Assembly: GCA_009731375.1 (NCBI GenBank)
Contig: BJOX01000252.1
Location: 425,533-489,532, forward strand
Source of the DNA: Paulinella micropora
Lineage: Eukaryota > Cercozoa > Imbricatea > Euglyphida
DNA: 64,000 nucleotides
Direction: 5' to 3'
Position numbers and translations under genes: made by a program. This document shows, in pieces, positions 48,367-64,000 of the stretch (its first letter is position 1; every line of letters begins with the position of its first letter). The notes beneath the pieces are model-generated. The model worked only from the letters and a program-made list of their open reading frames with translations. It was not told where the DNA came from and did not search any database.

Positions 48367-48408
48367 AACCCTAACCCTAACCCTAACCCTAACCCTAACG
48401 CTAACCAA
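48367..48408 (-). repeat. Interstitial telomere-type repeat (CCCTAA)n
   Basis: About five CCCTAA units ending in a variant GCTAACC. The reverse complement is TTAGGG. Surrounding sequence is unique, so this is internal, not a chromosome end. Confidence 0.85.
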
Positions 48409-48643
48409 GGCGGCCTTGGTTGTTTTTGGCTCCGCTAGTCTCCCACATTTCAAGAGTCCCATCTTTGATCCTTATTTATATAAGCTCAGAAGATTGGGTT
48501 ATTAGCGGAGTGGCTTGAATCGGCTGTATTAAAGGACAGGCATCAATAAATATATTCTTTTAGACCAGAACCGGCAAAAGCGTCACGAGCAAGTATGTTG
48601 TCCCCACCCCCAGTGTTTTGGTTTCCCTCCATCGCTTACTCAC

Positions 48644-48736
48644 CAGAATCCATAAGGACAAGCTCATCATCATGGCTTGATACTCTTCTTCTTCTGAGCT
48701 GTCTTCCGGGTGCCCTTCAGACTGATTTGCTTGCAT
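48644..48736 (-). CDS. Possible first exon of a small gene
   Basis: On the minus strand ATG 48736 opens MQANQSEGHPEDSSEEEEYQ and runs 31 codons to a strong donor GTGAGTAAGC at 48643. No matching second exon was found toward 48.2 kb. It may be chance. Confidence 0.3.
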
Positions 48737-49821
48737 GGTCGAAAATTGCTTTCCCAGCGGCTCATAACCGTTGATTGGTAGTTACCCGATCACTCAGTCA
48801 CGGACCTAACTCGTACACGAGGCTCGCCCGGGTTTGCAGGAAGACTCCGTCACTCAAGGCACCCCGGAGACAGCTGCGATGCTCGATCGACACTTTAATC
48901 AGCAAGTACGAGTATGATTAGCAGAACTGACCGTGAGTGATTCAGAGACAGTCACCCGTAGTGCAAACAGTCGATTATTGAAAAATGCGCAGTCACGTCA
49001 AGTCTGCCACTCAATGGTTGTTCAATACTCAATGCCAATAACATCCGTTCAACGTGACGCGGCTGGAAGTCAAGTTACGCTGATTGACTAGAAGGCTATT
49101 CGAAAATACCTGCCACTCTTATGAGTGAGTTCTGATTGGCAGTGTAGACGTAATTAACCTTCTAACGGTCACAGTGTCAGGGTCACTTTTTTTTTTCATA
49201 GTTTTTTTAATTATTTTTTTTAAATTTATTTAATTATTATTTTTTTTAATTTTTCAATTTCAGTTTTTTTTAAGTTTGACCACTCACCGGCGAACGAGTT
49301 TATTAATATCCATACTACCTGTAACCGGAACCGTAAGCTACTCTGACATTTAGTCGTACCCGGGCCTCAACCCGGTACAGGGGCAGACCAAGCATAAGAG
49401 TCAAGTAACGACAAGGCGGACGACACTTAATGCCACTATGTATTGTGCGGGCCGGCCGACATACCGGCAAGTATGAGTTTCTTATTAAAAGTGTTTGCGT
49501 TAAAAAACTTGAAAAGGAAGCGTGCAAGAAGGCGAACATCAGTAAAAACAGTGGCACGGGCGAGTTGACAAAGAGAGAAAAAAGCAGACTGCCGCCCGGG
49601 GGGAATGGGTAAGGTGAAATAAGGGACTGAATGAAAATCACCGAGGGGAAAAAGGGATTTGGAACAGTAAAAAGCGAAGTCCATGTATCAAGTTGTTACA
49701 TTGTTAGATTACAAGAAGATTTATATAAATCGTACTGAGTCTCTTTAGAAACTAGGAAAGTAAGTCTTGATACTTTCTCTCTATGCCGTGACAAAATGTT
49801 ACTGACACCAATATTGTATGC
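48737..49821. other. Noncoding unique region
   Basis: It contains a poly(T)/AT-rich stretch at 49185-49275 and otherwise unique DNA. Short frames on both strands near 49315-49640 have no recognisable features. I see no gene. Confidence 0.5.
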
Positions 49822-50006
49822 ATGTATGTATGTATGTATGTATGTATGCATGTATGTTTCTATAGTTTTCATATCTATGTATGCTTCTACCTAAGAAAGA
49901 AGGAAAGAAAGTCAGAAAGAAAGAAAGAAAGAAAGAAAGAAAAAACGAAAGAAAAGAAAGAAAAGAAGAAAAGAAGAGAAAGAAGAGAAAGCAGAGAAAG
50001 AAAGAA

Positions 50007-50074
<68 letters not shown>

Positions 50075-50325
50075 AACGATTTCCTGTCTGGTCGCCCATG
50101 CTTGTGTGTCAATCCAAGTAGTCTGGAAAGAAGAAAGAAAGAAAGAAAGACAGAAAGAAAGAAAAGAAAAGAGAAGAAAAGAAAGGAAAGAAAGAAAGAA
50201 AGAAAGAAAGAAAAGAAAAGAAAAGCAAAGAAAAGGAAAGAAAGGAAAGAAAGAAAGAAAGAAAGAAAGAAGAAAGAAAGAAATAAATAAAGAAAGAAAG
50301 AAATGATTTCTTGTCTGGTCGCCCA

Positions 50326-50356
<31 letters not shown>

Positions 50357-50392
50357 AAGAAGAAGAAGAAGAAGAAGAAGAAGAAGCAAAAG
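49822..50392. repeat. Downstream of the aldolase-family gene: (ATGT)n, (GAAA)n, (GAA)n
   Basis: ATGT to about 49880, then GAAA-type arrays broken by two copies of GTCTGGTCGCCCAT (near 50087 and 50313), then (GAA)n up to the stop codon at 50393. Confidence 0.85.
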
Positions 50393-61760
<11,368 letters not shown>

Positions 61761-62009
61761 GTAGCGAGAGAACACAAAGACAGAGAGATCAAGAGATAAA
61801 GATGGATAGAAGTCTGATAGATAGAGAGATCGAGGGAGGAAGGGAGGGAGATGCAGAGACAGAGAGACTCTGCTGAAATAGATGACAGTTCATTTTCGTC
61901 TTCTTTGCATTTGCATTTGAATTTCGTGCAATAGAGTCACTGTCACTGTTAAAATTGCTTTTTGCAAGTGGCCCTGTGATATTCCATGCAACTCGTTCAA
62001 GTAGAAGAT

Positions 62010-62053
62010 AACCCGTAGTGCGGCAACGACTTGTCGTCGCCTTCCTACGGGTT
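62010..62053. terminator. Long hairpin-forming palindrome
   Basis: AACCCGTAG and CTACGGGTT enclose GGCaACGAC and GTCGTcGCC around a TT centre. This gives a 44-bp imperfect palindrome with three mismatched positions per arm at most. It could be a transcript-end hairpin or mark the island border. Confidence 0.5.
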
Positions 62054-62345
62054 GTAAATAAAGAAATAAGCCTTCCTATTAATCTCCCGCAAATCAATAC
62101 TAAGCGCCAAAACACCAAAATAACAAAATCAAAATTTTCAATCAATACAAGCAAACAGAATAAAGAAATCTCTCTTACTCTTTATTTCGCTTTTAAATAA
62201 AAACAAGAAAAAGTTTAGAATTTTTTTTTTTAGGTTTTTAAATAAAAACGAAATCAATACAAGAGCACAAAACACCCCAAAGAGCACCACCGCACGAGCG
62301 CGTCTTTATTTTAGATATCTATAATCTAAAAGAACATTAATATAA

Positions 62346-62483
62346 ATGGATACTCGCAAACAGAAGAAAGCGGAATATATCAAAGAAAGAAGAAAACAGA
62401 AATATACTTGCGTATGTGGTAAGACTATCGGAATATACGGCAAATACGCGCACGAAAAAACAGAGTTTCATATGAGATTATGA
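62346..62483 (+). CDS. Mini zinc-finger protein, 45 residues
   Basis: ATG 62346 to TGA 62483. A Lys/Arg-rich helix-like start (MDTRKQKKAEYIKERRKQK) precedes YTCVCGKTIGIYGKYAH and EKTEFH. Spacing CxC-x11-H-x5-H fits a compact zinc-binding fold of the kind that recurs in short frames of algal giant viruses and polinton-like viruses. The end overlaps antisense with the last residues of the primase fragment. Small size means some chance of coincidence. Confidence 0.5.
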   Translation: MDTRKQKKAEYIKERRKQKYTCVCGKTIGIYGKYAHEKTEFHMRL

Positions 62484-62961
62484 TAGGAGGACATAAAGTT
62501 GTCAGAATAATTCGCAGAAATGACGATATTTCTAACGGGTCGCTGTATAGTTCGCCACTATTACCCACGAAATGAAACGAATTTACATATTTTTCTTTCT
62601 TGCTTGAATATCCGCACCCGCTCAAGGCTATCATATCCCCGTTAAATAGTTCTTCAAACGCCTCACGGGCTCGTGTATAATCAGATACTTCGTTTAAGGC
62701 GCGGGCTTCCTCCGTGTCATACGTCCTGTCAATGTCTGCGTATGGTTTCACAAATAGAGCGGTTCCTAAACTTTCCATGGCATGCGGGTTCTTCTTTATG
62801 AAGTCCAATAAATCGGCCGTATTCACTTTTACGGCGTATAATGGCGACGCCTTCATCTCACGAAAGAAAACGCGATACCCGCCCGCGTCGGTATTTAATT
62901 TTACGTTAGGGTTTTTATCTTCGGTAATATATACCCCTCGGTCTGCCTCATACCCGCTCAT
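62425..62961 (-). CDS. Truncated archaeo-eukaryotic primase (AEP) domain
   Basis: 178 codons from ATG 62961. After GGYRVFFREMKASPLYAVKV, motif I is seen as FVKPYADIDRTYD (hDhD) and motif II as KYVNSFHFVGNSG (SxH). Both are active-site motifs of AEP primases. Motif III (a later hD) and any helicase domain are missing. The last ~30 residues (from about LEISSFLRII) do not look like the family, so the gene seems cut by deletion or frameshift near 62500. It is divergent from the AT-hook gene across a 172-bp AT-rich promoter region. AEP-type primases start replication in many algal DNA viruses and polinton-like viruses. Confidence 0.62.
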   Translation of the reverse strand: MSGYEADRGVYITEDKNPNVKLNTDAGGYRVFFREMKASPLYAVKVNTADLLDFIKKNPHAMESLGTALFVKPYADIDRTYDTEEARALNEVSDYTRAREAFEELFNGDMIALSGCGYSSKKEKYVNSFHFVGNSGELYSDPLEISSFLRIILTTLCPPIIISYETLFFRARICRIFR

Positions 62962-63133
62962 TTTTTTTTGCTTGTGTTACACCCCCGCAAGAATAATTAT
63001 TTTGAAAAATAAATAATTATTATAAAGCATATACGCTTAACCCTTTAAATTAAATACGGCTCATATTTACCATTAAAGAAGATTAATTAATTAATTTTCA
63101 TCTAAAATTTATATACCCCCTATAATATAGAGA
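62962..63133. promoter_or_regulatory. AT-rich divergent intergenic region
   Basis: Between the two divergent starts: AATAATTATT inverted motifs, TTAATTAATTAATT and a TATA-like TATAATATAG just before ATG 63134. A shared bidirectional promoter is inferred from position and composition. Confidence 0.45.
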
Positions 63134-63606
63134 ATGACAACGGCAGACGTAGAAAGCAACAGCATCACCAATTCAGAGCGTCGCGGAGACGGCGACATAA
63201 TGATTAAACGCCCCCGCGGTCGTCCAGTTGGTAGTATCAAAGAAGGCAGGGCAACACCGCCAGCACCAAAAAAAGAAATTATAAACGGGCAAACGTATTA
63301 TTTTTCATACCTCAAACACAAGACTAAGGAAGGCAAAACGCGATACTATAAAATAAAGAAGGCATCACGCCCGCAACAGAAAGAAAGAGGCGGGCGGTTT
63401 ATGGCAACCCAAATTACACACAAAAAAAGAAGCAAAAGACATACGCCATTAAAACGGCGTTAAATGGCAACATAGACAAACTAACATTAAACGAATTAGA
63501 CACATTAGCCCGCATTTTTACAGAGTGTGATATATCGGCAGTAAAAAACAATATAATACGATTACATAAAGAAGACTTAGCGCCCTCTTTAATTTCAACT
63601 AGTTGA
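63134..63606 (+). pseudogene. AT-hook protein with a frame break at an A7 run
   Basis: From ATG 63134 (MTTADVESNSITNSERRGDG) an AT-hook KRPRGRPVGS is followed by a Lys-rich stretch with TYYFSYLKHKTKEGKTRYYK. The frame ends at 63463. At the run CAAAAAAAG (63420-63428) a shift gives KQKTYAIKTALNGNIDKL, TLNELDTLARIFTECDISAV and a stop at 63606 that lies inside a 20-bp palindrome. The second part reads like real protein, so the gene is probably one ~155-residue DNA-binding protein. The break may be mutation, read error or programmed slippage. Confidence 0.55.
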
Positions 63607-63609
63607 AAT
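63590..63609. terminator. Perfect 20-bp palindrome at the gene end
   Basis: AATTTCAACTAGTTGAAATT is self-complementary over all 20 bases and contains the TGA stop of the upstream frame. Hairpins at transcript ends are used by mimiviruses for 3' processing. The same role here is inference. Confidence 0.55.
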
Positions 63610-63658
63610 TAAAAATTCTATAAATACGGCAATAACGGCATGAAACCGCCAGCAATAA

Positions 63659-63736
63659 ATCTCCGACGTGTTGGAGATAGGGCGTAATTCATAATAAAAA
63701 GACCCCCCGCCGATATCTGGCAGGGGTTTTCCTTTT
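63659..63736. terminator. Two further hairpins, one followed by a T run
   Basis: TCTCCGACGTGTTGGAGA at 63660-63677 is an imperfect palindrome. ACCCCCCGCC-GATATCT-GGCAGGGGT at about 63702-63727 forms a GC-rich stem, preceded by A5 and followed by TTTTCCTTTTTT. This resembles a bidirectional transcript end. Confidence 0.45.
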
Positions 63737-63771
63737 TTATATAGAGGCGGTGATTAAGTTAAACAGACTTC

Positions 63772-63888
63772 ATGGACATCTACCTTAAATTACCCCCCGT
63801 GCTTCAAGATATCATTAAAGAATACCACGAAGAAACCCGCTTATATTTGTTATCAATCCGCGCGGGTGTTATCTTTAGTTTTGCGTAG
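63772..63888 (+). CDS. Short frame with an LPPxLQ start, possibly truncated
   Basis: 38 codons from ATG 63772: MDIYLKLPPVLQDIIKEYHE. The LPxxLQxxIxEY pattern is common at the start of short proteins of large algal viruses. It overlaps the minus-strand frame below, so at most one is likely intact. Confidence 0.3.
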   Translation: MDIYLKLPPVLQDIIKEYHEETRLYLLSIRAGVIFSFA

Positions 63889-63998
63889 ATGTTTAATATT
63901 TCTTTTTTCTCACTATTGCTTAAAGAATGCTTTAATTTGCCTTTGCGCTTGTATCCACACAAGCAAGACTTAAAGCAATAAAAGATATTATCGGGGTT
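63804..63998 (-). CDS. C-terminal part of an unknown protein running off the window
   Basis: The open frame enters from the right edge and ends at TGA 63804: IFYCFKSCLCGYKRKGKLKH, then SEKKEILNIYAKLKITPARI. Composition is protein-like with a CxC pair. No family is recognised and the start is outside the window. Confidence 0.35.
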   Translation of the reverse strand, partial: NPDNIFYCFKSCLCGYKRKGKLKHSLSNSEKKEILNIYAKLKITPARIDNKYKRVSSWYSLMIS

Positions 63999-64000
63999 TA

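Larger units (their letters stand above)
61867..64000. mobile_element. Partial polinton-like virus or related viral-type island
   Basis: Microsatellites stop at about 61866. The DNA becomes AT-rich, intron-free and tightly packed. It holds a primase fragment, a mini zinc-finger frame, an AT-hook protein and gene-end hairpins, a combination typical of polinton-like viruses, virophages and larger algal DNA viruses. No capsid, ATPase or integrase gene is in the window, so the class is not proven. The left edge has no recognised terminal repeat. 61867-62340 has no gene I can support. Confidence 0.55.

Noticed and set aside
49881-50306. Lys/Glu/Arg-rich coiled-coil-like protein
   Set aside because: It is encoded by (GAAA)n only, open in several frames on both strands.

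Overview
The window is eukaryotic nuclear DNA, most likely from a unicellular alga or related protist. The evidence is GT-AG introns, LTR and Penelope-type retroelements, Tc1/mariner relics, TTAGGG-type telomere-like tracts and, at the right edge, a block that looks like a polinton-like/giant-virus-type insertion. I cannot name the species. Simple-sequence repeats dominate: (TATC)n, (CTAC)n, (ATGT)n, (GA)n, (GT)n and (GATATA)n. The very long low-complexity open frames they create (Tyr-Leu-Ser-Ile, Met-Tyr-Val-Cys, His-Thr-Tyr-Ile repeats) are not genes.

Left part (1-16 kb): a plus-strand gene of at least 13 small exons, 24-107 nt each plus a 650-nt last exon, can be traced through repeat-filled introns. 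Every splice phase matches and the joined frame stays open to a stop at 15365. I do not recognise the product. Two Tc1/mariner-like elements with TA target duplications (3106-4195, 13345-14640) lie in its introns. Several exons have partial tandem copies inside the repeats.

Middle part (16.3-48 kb): a transposon cluster. Copia-1 (16356-25534) is a decayed plus-strand Ty1/copia element. Copia-2 (25590-36404) is a minus-strand relative without protease or integrase, with 330-bp LTRs and a near-perfect 5-bp target duplication. A Penelope-like element with a GIY-YIG domain upstream of the RT is nested in Copia-2, between RNase H and the polypurine tract, with a 7-bp target duplication. A later inversion of about 2.2 kb broke both the Penelope RT and the Copia-2 RNase H. 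Next is an 8.66-kb two-gene DNA transposon (38247-46902) with TIRs of about 557 bp and a TCAG target duplication. It sits in an exon of a coiled-coil gene that lies beside a paralogue.

Right part (50-62 kb): a minus-strand gene of 13 exons runs from 61760 to 50393 and encodes a class II aldolase/adducin-domain protein of about 260 residues. Its introns are again microsatellites, and many exons have one to six extra partial copies, including three interchangeable 17-nt microexons.

Right edge (about 61.9-64 kb): AT-rich, compact, intron-free DNA with a truncated archaeo-eukaryotic primase, a mini zinc-finger frame, an AT-hook protein with a frameshift at an A7 run, and gene-end hairpins. This looks like the end of an integrated polinton-like virus or similar element that continues beyond the window.

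Eight N-gaps are present. Several are bordered by poly(C)/poly(G) runs that look like assembly artefacts.
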